From Erysipelothrix rhusiopathiae (GTDB taxonomy: Bacteria; Bacillota_I; Bacilli_A; Erysipelotrichales; Erysipelotrichaceae): DNA of 64,000 nt. Below, piece by piece: positions 26,909 to 37,700 of the stretch. The translations under genes and the position numbers were made by a program. The DNA is taken from the NCBI RefSeq assembly GCF_900637845.1, contig NZ_LR134439.1, positions 372,001 through 436,000 on the forward strand. Reading direction: 5' to 3'. The notes under the pieces are model-generated. The model did not search any database. It saw only the letters and a list, made by a program, of their open reading frames with translations, and was not told where the DNA came from. Every line of letters begins with the position of its first letter. The stretch's first letter is position 1.

Positions 26909-27889
26909 ATGGCTGTTAAGAATATGGTAGAAGCAATTACGGATGGACTTGAAGTAATGCTTGAAAATGATGAAAAAGTTTTAATTTTTGGAGAAGATGT
27001 TGGGAAAAACGGAGGGGTTTTCCGTGCTACCGATGGTCTTCAAGCAAAATTTGGAGAAGATCGTGTTTTTGATACACCGCTTGCGGAATCGGGAATCTTA
27101 GGGCTTTCAATCGGTTTAGGTGTTGAAGGATTTAGACCGCTTCCTGAAATTCAATTCTTTGGATTTATTACAGAAGCAATTGACTCCATTACCAACCAAA
27201 TGGCTCGTATGCGTTACCGTACCGAAGGTCAATTATTTGCACCGATTACGATTCGTAGTCCTTACGGTGGTGGTGTCGCAACTCCTGAAATTCACTCAGA
27301 TAGTTATGAGGGAATGATTGCACAAATGCCTGGGATGCGGGTTGTAGTTCCATCAAACCCTTATGATGCGAAAGGACTCTTAATTTCATCCATTAAAAGT
27401 AATGACCCTGTGTTGTTCTTAGAACACTTGAAACTGTATCGTGGTGAAAAAGTAGAAGTACCTGAAGGGATTTATGAAGTACCGCTTGATAAAGCAAATA
27501 TTGTTCGTGAAGGAACAGACATCTCAATTGTTTCATATGGAGCGATGGTGGTGGAGGCACGTAAAGCTGCAGATATCCTTGCGGAAGAAGGCATTAGCGT
27601 TGAAGTTGTTGACCTACGTACCATTGCACCTTTAGATATGGAAACAATCGGAACATCTGTTTCAAAAACAGGACGTGTATTGGTTGTTCAAGAAGCACAA
27701 CGTATTGCAGGGGTAGCGAGTCATGTTATGTCTGAAATCAGTGAACGTTTCTTCTTAGACCTTGTAGCTCCTGTATCACGTGTAACAGCGCCCGATACAA
27801 CATATCCTTTACCACAAGTGGAACAAATTTGGTTACCCAATGCACAGGATATCGTTACATCAGCACGTAAATTAGTACAGGAATATTAG
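26909..27889 (+). CDS. pdhB: Pyruvate dehydrogenase E1 component, beta subunit
   Basis: The protein has 326 residues and is full length. It forms the alpha2beta2 E1 with PdhA and contributes to the active site and to E2 binding. Typical blocks are [43 protein letters not shown] and [15 protein letters not shown]. The C-terminal domain carries [17 protein letters not shown], with VVQEA after it. It is preceded by AAGGAG within the end of pdhA and followed 9 nt later by pdhC. Confidence 0.94.
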   Translation: MAVKNMVEAITDGLEVMLENDEKVLIFGEDVGKNGGVFRATDGLQAKFGEDRVFDTPLAESGILGLSIGLGVEGFRPLPEIQFFGFITEAIDSITNQMARMRYRTEGQLFAPITIRSPYGGGVATPEIHSDSYEGMIAQMPGMRVVVPSNPYDAKGLLISSIKSNDPVLFLEHLKLYRGEKVEVPEGIYEVPLDKANIVREGTDISIVSYGAMVVEARKAADILAEEGISVEVVDLRTIAPLDMETIGTSVSKTGRVLVVQEAQRIAGVASHVMSEISERFFLDLVAPVSRVTAPDTTYPLPQVEQIWLPNAQDIVTSARKLVQEY

Positions 27890-27898
27890 GAGGAACTC

Positions 27899-29143
27899 AT
27901 GAATTATAAATTTAATTTACCCGATCTCGGTGAAGGAATTACCGAAAGTGAAATTTTACTTTGGCATGTAAAAGAAGGGGATGTCATTAAAACTGATGAT
28001 CCACTCTTTGAAGTTCAAAATGATAAAACTACAATTGAAGTGCCATCCCCTGTTAAGGGAACAATTAAGAAAGTTCTTGTGGAAGCAGGAGTCGTAGCGA
28101 AAGTAGGTGCTACGCTTGTGGAAATTGAAGTGGATGCTTCAGATTTACCTAAAGATGCGAAACAAGAAGAAACACCAAGTGTTGAAAAAACGGAAGTGGA
28201 AACCAAAGTGGCTCCTGTTGTTAGTCAAGGGAAAGCACGAGCAATTCCATCAGTTCGTAAATATGCACGAGAAAAAGGGATTGATATTGCCCTTGTAACG
28301 CCAACAGGAAAACATAATACCGTTACAAAAGAAGATATAGATAACTTTACTGGAGAAGCAGGTGAAGTGGCAACGCCACAAGTCACAACACCAAAAGAAG
28401 TTGTGAAAGCTCCGGTACAAACAGTGGGTACAGATGGCTTACGTCGTGAAAAAATGACACCAATGCGTAAAGCAACAATGCAAGCAATGGTTCATTCCAC
28501 ATCATCCATCCCACGTGTTACGGTATTTACCAATATTAATGTATCCAAATTGGTGGAACACCGTGATATGTATAAAGATTATGCGAAAGCAGAAGGTGCA
28601 CGTTTAACGTATACGGCATATTTTGTGAAAGCAGCCGTAACCATGTTGAAGAAATATCCAATCTTCAATGCGATGGTTGATGCAGAAAAAGGTGAGATCA
28701 TCTACCGTGATGCAATCAATATCGGTGTCGCAACGAATACCGACGCAGGACTTTATGTACCAAATATTAAAAATGCAGATACAAAAAATCTCTTTGAGAT
28801 TTCAAAAGAAATTGAAACAAATGCACGTTTAGCTCAAGAAGGAAAACTACCAATGGATGCAATGCGTGATGGTTCATTCACAATCACAAATGTTGGTGGG
28901 ATGTCATCAGATGGTGTTTACTCAACACCAATTATCAATGCACCTGAAGTGGGAATTTTAGGAACCGCGAAAATTGAAATGGAACCATATGTTACAGAAG
29001 ACATGACTGTCGCAATCGCACCATTTATGAAACTATCCTTTACCTTTGATCACCGTATTATCGACGGTGTGGAAGCACAACATGCTTTAGATGAACTTAA
29101 AAAAGTTCTAAGCGACCCAAACAAGCTTGTATTGGAGGGGTAA
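27899..29143 (+). CDS. pdhC: Dihydrolipoamide acyltransferase (E2)
   Basis: The protein has 414 residues. There is one lipoyl domain (1-80) with lipoyl-lysine K43 in the NDKTT turn, then a hinge rich in Glu, Val and Thr. The peripheral-subunit-binding domain follows at about 116-155 ([14 protein letters not shown]). The catalytic domain ends with [11 protein letters not shown], holding the active-site His and Asp. It transfers the acyl group to CoA and forms the core of the complex. A single lipoyl domain is usual for Gram-positive E2. AGGAGG precedes the ATG. Confidence 0.94.
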   Translation: MNYKFNLPDLGEGITESEILLWHVKEGDVIKTDDPLFEVQNDKTTIEVPSPVKGTIKKVLVEAGVVAKVGATLVEIEVDASDLPKDAKQEETPSVEKTEVETKVAPVVSQGKARAIPSVRKYAREKGIDIALVTPTGKHNTVTKEDIDNFTGEAGEVATPQVTTPKEVVKAPVQTVGTDGLRREKMTPMRKATMQAMVHSTSSIPRVTVFTNINVSKLVEHRDMYKDYAKAEGARLTYTAYFVKAAVTMLKKYPIFNAMVDAEKGEIIYRDAINIGVATNTDAGLYVPNIKNADTKNLFEISKEIETNARLAQEGKLPMDAMRDGSFTITNVGGMSSDGVYSTPIINAPEVGILGTAKIEMEPYVTEDMTVAIAPFMKLSFTFDHRIIDGVEAQHALDELKKVLSDPNKLVLEG

Positions 29144-29146
29144 GAA

Positions 29147-30553
29147 ATGGTAGTTGGAGATTTCGCAAAACAAGCAGATGTCATTGTAATCGGAAGTGGA
29201 CCGGGTGGTTATGTCGCAGCCATCCGTGCTGCTCAACTTGGAAAAAAAGTTACCATCATCGAACGTGATGAAATCGGTGGCGCATGTCTTAATGTTGGAT
29301 GTATTCCTTCAAAAGCTATGATTCATGCAAGCAGTGAATATGCAAAAACACAAACAAATACACCATTTGGTTTAAGCTATGGTAAAACAAGTTTTGATAT
29401 GAAACAAGCAAAAGCTTGGAAAGACAAGGAAGTTGTGAAGACCTTGACTTCAGGCATTGGTGCACTTTTAAAGAAAAACAAAATCGAAATTGTTAAGGGT
29501 GAAGCACACTTTATGTCGGAAGATAAAATTCGTGTTGTAAATGACATGGATGTTCAAACATTCTCATTTAAAGATGTGATCATCGCAACTGGAAGTAGAC
29601 CGATTGAAATACCTGGATTTAAATTTGGTAAACGAATTTTAGATTCTACAGGAGCACTTAACCTCGAAGTTGTACCAAAATCGTTAACCATCGTCGGTGG
29701 TGGCTATATTGGTTGTGAACTTGCAGGGGTATTCGCAAACTTGGGTACCGAAGTCACAATTCTTGAAGGTGCGCCAAATATTCTACCGCTTTTTGAGAAA
29801 GATTTAAGTGCTTATGTTGTGGATAATTTTAAACAAAAAAATGTAACGATCCATACAAATGTGAAGGCTGAATCCGCAAAAGTTGAAAATGACCTGGTAA
29901 CAGTCACTTACAGTCAAGAAGGAAAATCAGTTACTCATCAATCTGAATATGTTTTAGTCACCGTTGGACGTCGTCCAAATACGGATGATTTAGGACTTGA
30001 GTATGCCGGTGTCACAGTTGGCCAACGTGGACTGATCGAAGTTAATGATCAAGGACTTACAAATGTTGCTCATATCTATGCAATTGGTGATATTATTCCT
30101 GGTCCTGCTCTCGCACACAAGGCTAGCTATGAAGCGAAAGTCGTTGCGGAAGTAATCGCAGGAAAAACAGCTGGATTTGACTATACGGTCATTCCATCAG
30201 TAAGTTATACCCATCCTGAAATTGCGGTTGTCGGAATGAATGCTGTAGAAGCAAAAGATCAAGGCATTCAAGCGAAAGCTTTCAAATTCCCTTATGCCGC
30301 AAATGGTCGTGCGTTATCCATGGATGATACACAAGGATTTGTTCGACTTACTGTAGAGACTGAAACAGGATTTATCCTAGGGGCTGAAATTGTAGGCGCA
30401 CAAGCAAGTGAATTGCTTGCGGAGCTTACCATGGCAATCGAATCTCAATTAACGGTTGAGGATGTATCGTTGATCATTCATACACATCCTAGTTTATCGG
30501 AAATGATAATGGATACTGCAGAATTGGCTCTGGGTTATCCCATCCATCTCTAG
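29147..30553 (+). CDS. pdhD: Dihydrolipoamide dehydrogenase (E3)
   Basis: The protein has 468 residues. It reoxidises the E2 lipoyl group with FAD and NAD+. The FAD-binding VIGSGPGGYVAAIRAAQLG is at about 14-32, and the redox pair is C47 and C52 (GGACLNVGCIPSKA). The NAD-binding VGGGYIGCELAGVFANLG lies in the middle, the second FAD motif is IYAIGDI, and the C-terminal base pair H447/E452 is in HTHPSLSEM. It has no N-terminal lipoyl extension. It starts 3 nt after pdhC, with GGAGGGG overlapping the pdhC stop region. Confidence 0.95.
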   Translation: MVVGDFAKQADVIVIGSGPGGYVAAIRAAQLGKKVTIIERDEIGGACLNVGCIPSKAMIHASSEYAKTQTNTPFGLSYGKTSFDMKQAKAWKDKEVVKTLTSGIGALLKKNKIEIVKGEAHFMSEDKIRVVNDMDVQTFSFKDVIIATGSRPIEIPGFKFGKRILDSTGALNLEVVPKSLTIVGGGYIGCELAGVFANLGTEVTILEGAPNILPLFEKDLSAYVVDNFKQKNVTIHTNVKAESAKVENDLVTVTYSQEGKSVTHQSEYVLVTVGRRPNTDDLGLEYAGVTVGQRGLIEVNDQGLTNVAHIYAIGDIIPGPALAHKASYEAKVVAEVIAGKTAGFDYTVIPSVSYTHPEIAVVGMNAVEAKDQGIQAKAFKFPYAANGRALSMDDTQGFVRLTVETETGFILGAEIVGAQASELLAELTMAIESQLTVEDVSLIIHTHPSLSEMIMDTAELALGYPIHL

Positions 30554-30564
30554 AAAGGGTCATG

Positions 30565-31614
30565 ATGAAAAAAATATTTGATAAAGGATTTGGAATGAAA
30601 ATACTGAATGGGGTGGCGATAGGTTCGGTTGTAGTTTTGATTCCTGGTGCCTTGCTTAATGAAATCTTTAAAGCGCTCTTACCCATTTTTCCACAAGGTC
30701 AATTTGTTTTAACGGCAACATCTTTCGGAATGATTCTCATGGGTGTTGTGATTGGTGTGGCTGTTTCAATGATGTTTAAGTTTACGCCAATTCAAACGGC
30801 ATCAGTAGGGATGGCAACCGCATTCGCATCCGGTGGATGGAAACTTGCGGAAGATGGAACGTTTATGCTTAAAGGCAGTGGTGACATTATTAATATGGCA
30901 CTTACCGCAACCTTTGCAGTAATCTTAATCCTTGCGGTTGCAGATAAATTTAAAGCATATGCCATGCTATTAACACCAACGCTTGTATTAATTGTTGCGG
31001 GTGGTTTGGGAATGATTACACTCCCATATGTTCAAATGATTACAGGTGCAATGGCACACTTGATCAGTAACCTTCTTCAGCTACAACCACTTCTCATGTC
31101 GATACTTGTATCCATGATCTTTGCGATGATGATTGTTTCCCCACTCTCTACAGTTGGGATTGCGCTCGCAGTTAACTTATCCGGTGTTGGATCAGCAGCA
31201 GCCAATGTGGGAATTTGTGCAGCTGCATTTGGTCTTGCGATTACAGGTTGGAAATCAAATGAACTTGGAACAAAAATTGCTTTAATGTTAGGTTCACCTA
31301 AAATGGCGATGCCTAATGTTATGAAAAAACCAAAAATTATGATTCCTGTTCTATGTAATGCGGCACTAAGTGCTATTGTGGTTGTTTTACTTAATCAACA
31401 AGGTACGCCCATGTCAGCGGGATTTGGGATTAGTGGACTCATAGGACCCATCAATGCAATTAACCTTGCTGGTGGATGGACTTTAGGGAATATCATCAAT
31501 GCAGTTCTTGCCTTTATGATAATGCCAATCGGTCTTGCGATTGTATTCAGAAAAGTCTTTACTGAAGTGAAGCCGATTGTAGCAGTGGATGATTATCATA
31601 TTGAGGTACAATAA
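30565..31614 (+). CDS. PfoR-like PTS EIIC-type membrane protein (PTS_EIIC_2)
   Basis: About 349 residues, nearly all hydrophobic, with roughly ten membrane segments. Gly-rich loops such as SPLSTVGIALAVNLSGVGSAAANVG and ISGLIGPINAI match the PTS_EIIC_2 / PfoR group, which have no attached EIIA or EIIB domain and whose substrates are mostly unknown. Of two adjacent ATGs, the second (30565) has the better distance from AAAGGG. It lies between E3 and ptb in one operon, so it may carry a 2-oxo acid, an organic acid or an acyl product rather than a sugar; this is inference. Confidence 0.75.
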   Translation: MKKIFDKGFGMKILNGVAIGSVVVLIPGALLNEIFKALLPIFPQGQFVLTATSFGMILMGVVIGVAVSMMFKFTPIQTASVGMATAFASGGWKLAEDGTFMLKGSGDIINMALTATFAVILILAVADKFKAYAMLLTPTLVLIVAGGLGMITLPYVQMITGAMAHLISNLLQLQPLLMSILVSMIFAMMIVSPLSTVGIALAVNLSGVGSAAANVGICAAAFGLAITGWKSNELGTKIALMLGSPKMAMPNVMKKPKIMIPVLCNAALSAIVVVLLNQQGTPMSAGFGISGLIGPINAINLAGGWTLGNIINAVLAFMIMPIGLAIVFRKVFTEVKPIVAVDDYHIEVQ

Positions 31615-32511
31615 ATGAAAAATTTTGTAGAATTGGAGGCACGTTTAGTACGAGAACGCATGACGCAAAAGCGTCTTGCGCTTGTATGTGCGGATGAAGT
31701 GAATACACTTGAAGCAGTCATCGATATGGAAGAACGTGGGTATATCAAACCAATTCTTCTGGGAAATAAAGAAGCAATTCAAGATGTAATTCGTGAAAAC
31801 AATCTTGCGGTGAATTACGAAATTATTCATTGTGATCAACCTCGCGAAGCAGCTCAAAAAGCAGTTGCACTTGCGAAAGCAGGAGAAGTTGATCTCATTA
31901 TGAAAGGGTTAATTCAAACCAGTGATTTATTATCCGCGGTTGTAAAACGCGAAACAGGGATTCGCGAGCAAAAAGTGCTATCACACGTTGCGCTTGTAGA
32001 AATTCCATTTAAAGAAACGATGTATATTATGAGTGATGGTGGCATGATTCCTACACCTAATTTTGATCAAAAGGTAGGGATCATTGAAAACAGTATTCAA
32101 CTTGCTCACGCTTTAGGGATTGAAGAACCTAAAGTAGCATTGTTGGATGCTGCAGAGCATACGAATCCTCATATTCAATCTTCCGTTGATTCAGAAACCT
32201 TAAGTCAACGTGAATGGGAACATGCAATTGTGGAAGGACCTATATCCCTCGATCTTGCTGTATCAAAATATGCTGCAGAGATTAAAAAATGGGATGGTCG
32301 TATCCAAGGTGATGCCAACATTCTTATTACTCCAGATATTATAAGTGGAAATATTTTGGGTAAAGTTGGAACACTTTTCACCGATGGGAAAATGGCGGGT
32401 GTAATTCAAGGTGCGAAAGTGCCCATAATTTTAACATCTCGCGGTTCAAATCGTGATGAAAAAATTAACTCAATCTTACTTGCGTGTTCGATTGCGAAAG
32501 GGGATTTATAA
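31615..32511 (+). CDS. ptb: Phosphate butyryltransferase
   Basis: The protein has 298 residues and belongs to the PTA_PTB superfamily. It converts acyl-CoA and phosphate to acyl phosphate and CoA. Conserved blocks: DLIMKGLIQTSDLLSAVV, MSDGGMIPTPNFDQK, GPISLDLAVS, GDANILITPDIISGNILGK and IILTSRGS. The length is that of Ptb, shorter than Pta. It begins immediately after the stop codon of the EIIC gene and ends in a one-base overlap with buk. With Buk it gives ATP from acyl-CoA made by the dehydrogenase complex. Confidence 0.92.
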   Translation: MKNFVELEARLVRERMTQKRLALVCADEVNTLEAVIDMEERGYIKPILLGNKEAIQDVIRENNLAVNYEIIHCDQPREAAQKAVALAKAGEVDLIMKGLIQTSDLLSAVVKRETGIREQKVLSHVALVEIPFKETMYIMSDGGMIPTPNFDQKVGIIENSIQLAHALGIEEPKVALLDAAEHTNPHIQSSVDSETLSQREWEHAIVEGPISLDLAVSKYAAEIKKWDGRIQGDANILITPDIISGNILGKVGTLFTDGKMAGVIQGAKVPIILTSRGSNRDEKINSILLACSIAKGDL

Positions 32512-33566
32512 TGTATATTCTAGCAATCAATCCTGGGGCCAGCTCAACAAAGTTCGCACTATTTAATGACGAACAGGAACTCATGCGTGATGACCTAAAA
32601 ATACCTTTAGAAAAAGTAGAATCTTATAAAACTTTAGAAGATCAATTGGAAGACCGTTATGTTTCAATTTATGATGCGTTGGTTGATCATGGATTTGATC
32701 CAAAAAAAGTTGAAATTGCAGTGGGGCGTGGCGGTATTTTGCCACCGGTTGAAGCCGGTGCAATTGCAGTTACCGACACACTCATTGATTACCTCTTACA
32801 TAAAGCAGAAGTCATTCACCCTGCAAACTTAGGTGCTTCGATCGCTCAGAAATTTGTAGATCAAGCAGAAAACTGTACGGCGTATATTTACGATCCGATC
32901 TCCGTCGATCAAATGGATCCAATTGCCCGTATCTCTGGGTTAAAGGGTATTGAACGTAAAAGTATTGGACACATGTTAAATTCGCGTGCTGTTGCCATAG
33001 AACACGCGAAATCCCTTCAAACTCCTTATAACAAACTCAACATGATTGTTGTCCATGCTGGTAGTGGTATTACTGTCACAGCACACAAACAAGGTCGTAT
33101 GATTGATCTTGTCGGTGATGATGAAGGTGCTTTTTCACCTGAACGAAGTGGTGGTTTACCCTTACGTCCCTTTATGAATCTATGCTATAATAATGACAAG
33201 GAAGCGGTTACAAAACTAACCCGTCATCAAGGTGGTCTTATCTCATATTTTGAGACCAACGATGTCCGAAGTGTCGAAGCAATGATTGAAGAGGGTCATG
33301 ATGAAGCAGCGCTCGTTTTAGAAGCAATGGCTTATCAAATTGCGAAAAGTATCGGTACGCTAAGTACTGTGCTTGAAGGCAAGGTTGATAGTATCGTGAT
33401 CAGTGGGGGATTTGCACGTTCGAATCGAATGATGAATTGGATTGAAGAACGTGTATCGTTTATTGCACCGGTTGCGATTTATCCGGGAGAATTTGAACTT
33501 GAAGCACTCGCTTCGGGAGGATTAAGAGCATTTCATAAACTCGAAACCACTCATTATTTCGAATAG
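32511..33566 (+). CDS. buk: Butyrate kinase
   Basis: The protein has 351 residues and belongs to the acetate/butyrate kinase group of the ASKHA fold. It makes ATP from acyl phosphate. The N-terminal phosphate loop is AINPGASSTKFALF. GRGGILPPVEAGA, VHAGSGITVTAHKQGRMID and VISGGFARSN are family motifs. The ATG at 32511 overlaps the ptb stop codon by one base (TAATG) with AAAGGGG upstream, so the genes are translationally coupled. Branched-chain or straight short acyl groups are both possible. Confidence 0.93.
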   Translation: MYILAINPGASSTKFALFNDEQELMRDDLKIPLEKVESYKTLEDQLEDRYVSIYDALVDHGFDPKKVEIAVGRGGILPPVEAGAIAVTDTLIDYLLHKAEVIHPANLGASIAQKFVDQAENCTAYIYDPISVDQMDPIARISGLKGIERKSIGHMLNSRAVAIEHAKSLQTPYNKLNMIVVHAGSGITVTAHKQGRMIDLVGDDEGAFSPERSGGLPLRPFMNLCYNNDKEAVTKLTRHQGGLISYFETNDVRSVEAMIEEGHDEAALVLEAMAYQIAKSIGTLSTVLEGKVDSIVISGGFARSNRMMNWIEERVSFIAPVAIYPGEFELEALASGGLRAFHKLETTHYFE

Positions 33567-33581
33567 AATTAAGAGGTAGCT

Positions 33582-34478
33582 ATGGAAATTAGAGAGTTGA
33601 AATACTTTATTGCTGTTATTGAAGCAGGGAGTTTTACTGCTGCCGCTAAAACGTTACACATGACGCAACCTGCCCTCAGTTGGAACATCAAACAACTTGA
33701 GGCGAAACTTGAAACGCAACTCATTGAGCGTACTCAAACTGGCGTCAGTGTAACAGAAAGTGGGCAAGTGTTTTACGATGGTGCGAAAGATGTTGTTGCA
33801 CATCTCAATCGCTTGGATCGATTAATGAAGTCTGAAGCACAACGCATCCGCCGTAAAATTCGATTTGGACTTACCATCCTTTCTTCCATTAACTATATGG
33901 ATCAATTCCAAGGATATGTCGGCAAATATCCACAAGTAGAATTAAATTTTGTGCAACGTGGTTCTAAGGAAATTCAAGACATGCTCATCCAAGATAAATT
34001 GGATGCTGCTTTAATTTCAGAACCTATTTACTACTCAAAACTTGAAGAAAATGCAAAGCGTTTGGAAGGGTATTACTATGATGTTGGTGTGGTGGTCGCT
34101 AAAGATCATCCGCTTGCTAACCGTGAACGCCTAACGCTTCGAGATATTATGACGGAATCTTTTGCACTAGTCTCAGATGCCTATGCAATTGGTCAAGAAG
34201 TACCACGTCGTTGTAAAGAACTTGGCTTTATTCCGGCAATCAATTATCGTAATGACAACTGGGAAGTAGTATTGGAACATGTCGCTGCATATGGTTCTGT
34301 GACAATTCTTCCAGTAGATCTCCAACATATCATTGCACGTGATGATGTGGAGTGGATTGAGTTGGATGACGAGATCAGTCGTTTTCATCTACAACTTGTA
34401 ATTAATTACGATAAAACAAACGTGGATGAGTATGCAATATTTCAAAATTTATATGAAGAACTGATGGTGAATCATTAA
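33582..34478 (+). CDS. LysR-family regulator of the pdh-ptb-buk operon
   Basis: The protein has 298 residues. The N-terminal winged helix reads MEIRELKYFIAVIEAGSFTA, with LHMTQPALSWNIKQLEAKL after it, then a two-lobe effector domain. It is the last gene, 15 nt after buk and with AAGAGGT upstream, so it is probably cotranscribed. Location at the operon end suggests feedback control by a 2-oxo acid or acyl-CoA, but the effector cannot be read from the sequence. Trp in place of the more usual Gln in the recognition helix (ALSWNIKQLE) is a small oddity. Confidence 0.87.
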   Translation: MEIRELKYFIAVIEAGSFTAAAKTLHMTQPALSWNIKQLEAKLETQLIERTQTGVSVTESGQVFYDGAKDVVAHLNRLDRLMKSEAQRIRRKIRFGLTILSSINYMDQFQGYVGKYPQVELNFVQRGSKEIQDMLIQDKLDAALISEPIYYSKLEENAKRLEGYYYDVGVVVAKDHPLANRERLTLRDIMTESFALVSDAYAIGQEVPRRCKELGFIPAINYRNDNWEVVLEHVAAYGSVTILPVDLQHIIARDDVEWIELDDEISRFHLQLVINYDKTNVDEYAIFQNLYEELMVNH

Positions 34479-34484
34479 AAATAT

Positions 34485-34520
34485 AATCCCAATCTTAGTA
34501 ATAAGTTGGGATTTGTTCTT
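34485..34520 (+). terminator. Terminator of the pdh-ptb-buk operon
   Basis: AATCCCAA (34485-34492) pairs with TTGGGATT (34506-34513), followed by a broken T-run (TGTTCTT). It is weaker than its neighbours but well placed, 7 nt after the LysR stop codon. Confidence 0.6.
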
Positions 34521-34717
34521 TAATCATGAAAGTCGGGCTTTAATAGTGGGATTTTTCGCTATGAATGAAGAGATTTACTCATAAAACTTAGTAAAATAAC
34601 CGATTTCAACTATCTTTCAATGAAGGAGTGAAAAAATATGTTATGGTGAGTGCGTATTGAAACATATAATGATTTGATGCAATAGATTTTTTTTATTAAA
34701 AGGAAAAGGGGTAAAAA

Positions 34718-37700
34718 ATGAAATATGCCAAATTAGTCATCAATCGAGTACTTATGATTTTAATCGTATTAGTGCTTTTGATTACAAGTTTTTCAAAGAA
34801 CGGATTCTATACAGTTTCAGCAAATGAACAGGAAGAACTGTTTCCTTTTAGAGGGAATAAACTCCAAAATCCTTATTTGAGATATGGCCCAAGTGATACA
34901 TCAATACCGAATTGGGTTATCAGTTCGACAAATAATATACTTTCTGGTGAAAAAAGAGGTACAATAAGTAAAACCTCAAAAAATGGATTTAGGGATATCG
35001 GTATGCCTAACTATCTCGTGGGGACTCAAAATAATTCGGATACATCCACGTTTAAATCTAAATCATATAGAACATCAGAATCATCATCAAATGCAGCCGC
35101 CGCATTTATGTTGTTTGGACAGACCATGAAACTACAAGCTAACCGTGAGTATTATTTTAGAGCGGAAATAAAAAGTTCTAATGGTAATAATGACGGGGTT
35201 TTAAATATATATCCTGGCGATCGAACCTCGGGTCCAAATGTACTTGCTTCGCAAAAATATAGTGTTGGTAATAAGATGATGATTGTGAGTCTTCCTTTTA
35301 CACCAACAGGCGATGGAAATGTCACGGTTTCGTTACGTCATTTTGCAAACGCAAAGCAAGATACACATTTAGAAATACATCGTATGGGATTTTTCCTGAA
35401 GGATGATTATTTAATTCAAGAAGAAGCTCATGCATTGTTTAATGACAGTGAATTTAAAGAACTTGTCGGTAAAGATACTGCTGAGATACAAAAAAACATT
35501 GATGCAATTCGTTCTAAGATTACAGCGTCAGACAATCCATATGCCGAAGATGTCAAAGAATATGTAAATGGATTACTTAATAAAGCACAAACATTGTTAG
35601 ATCAAGCTAAAAGTATCGAAGCGTCGATTAAGGATACTTACGAAAATTTTGATGAAAAGGTTTTAAAAGGAGACGTAACTCAAGATACAATTGACGAACT
35701 CAAAAAAAGAATTGAAGAAGTTTCAAGTCCCGGACTTAAAGAGAAACTAAACAATGATTTAAAGGAAGTTGAACGTGTTTATGATTTACAAGTGTTAAAA
35801 CCAGTTCTAAAAGAAGAACTTGAAAAGAAAGCAAACGACGCAATCAAAGAAATTGAAGACTTAAAAAATGTACCAGAGTCTGAAAAGCAAGAAAAAATTG
35901 AAGCAATTCAAAAAGAATTAGAGAATGTTAAGAAGGTCATCGATGATGCGAAAACGCGTGAAGATGCTACGGATGCAAAGGATACTTCTTCAGGAAATAT
36001 TGATAAAATTATTAGCGATGTAAGCCTTGTAGATCGTAAAAACGAATCAAAATCGGAACTTGATAAAAAAGCTGAAGATGCTAAGAAAGAAATTGATGCG
36101 TTACCAAACTTAACAGAAGATGAAAAGCAAAAAGCTAAAGATGCGATTGATCAAAAAACAAAAGATGGTAAAGATGCAATTGATCAAAGCACGACACCCA
36201 AAGATGTCGAAGATGCAAAAAACACGACCGATACATCGGTAAAAGAAACTGTTGATCAAAGTGTCTTACAGGATGCTAAAAATAAAGCGAAAAAAGATTT
36301 AGAAGCGAAAGCTGATGAAACGAAAAAATCGATTGATGCACTACCTGGAATTTCCCAAGAGGCTAAAGATAAAGCCAAAGGTGAAATTGAAAATGCGTTG
36401 AATAAAGGGCTTGAAGGGGTAGAATCCGGCGAATCTGTTGATGTTATTAATCAAGTAGTAACGGATACAAAAACTGAGATGAATGCAATAAAAGATGCAA
36501 TCATTAAAGAAAACGATGATACCATTAATGCACTAATCAATGATAAAAAAGCCATCTTGAACGCTGAAGCAGAGAAAGCGAAAGAAACAATCGATAAACT
36601 TGAAAATGTATCACAAACTGAAAAAGATGACGCGAAGAAAGCAATAGATAGAGCGGTTACAGAAGCTTCAAATGAACTGGATAAAGCAACAACACCTTCA
36701 GATATTGATTCGATTTATAACCAAGGAAAAGGTATTATTGATAAAGTTGTTATAAAAACAGAACTTGCTGATGCTAAAATTGATGCAATTAATGTATTAC
36801 AGAAGAAATCTGAAGCAGTCCGTGATGCGATTAATTCGATGGAATCATTAACAGATGATGATAAAAATGCCGCAAATAATGAAATAAATCAAACGTTAGA
36901 ACAATCTATACAACGTATTAATCAAACTCAAGATGTTAATGTTTTACCTGAAAATCTACAAATAGGTATGGACGAGCTTGATGCGCTATTGGTCAAGTAT
37001 GAACAAATAAATTCTGATAAATTTAATAATCAAAAGGAAAATTTAAAAACAGAACTTGATAAAAAAGCTGAAGATGCTAAGAAAGAAATTGATACGTTAC
37101 CAAACTTAACAGAAGATGAAAAGCAAAAAGCTAAAGATGCGATTGATCAAAAAACAAAAGAAGGTAAAGATGCAATTGATCAAGGCACGACACCCAAAGA
37201 TGTCGAAGATGCAAAAAACACGACTGATACATCGGTAAAAGAAACTGTAGATCAAAGTAACTTGCTGGATGCAAAAAATAAAGCGAAAAAAGATTTAGAA
37301 GCGAAAGCTGATGAAACGAAAAACGCGATTGATGCACTACCTGGAGTTTCCCAAGAAGCAAAAGATAAAGCTAAGGGTGAAATTGATGACGCTCTAAATA
37401 AAGGAATTGAAAATATTGCATCGGGTAAGAGTGTAGAAGATGTTAATAATGCTGTTTCCGAAACAAAAACGGAGATGGATGCAATAAAAGATGCGATTAC
37501 TAAGGAAAATAATGATAGTATCGATGCATCAATTAACGATAAAAAATCACATCTTGATGCTGAAGCGAAAAAAGCCAAAGAGGTAATCGATAAACTCGAA
37601 AACTTATCACAGACCGAAAAAGATGATGCCAAAAAATTGATTGATGAAACGGTCAGTGACACATCAAAAGAACTTGATAAAGCAACAACACCTTCAGATA

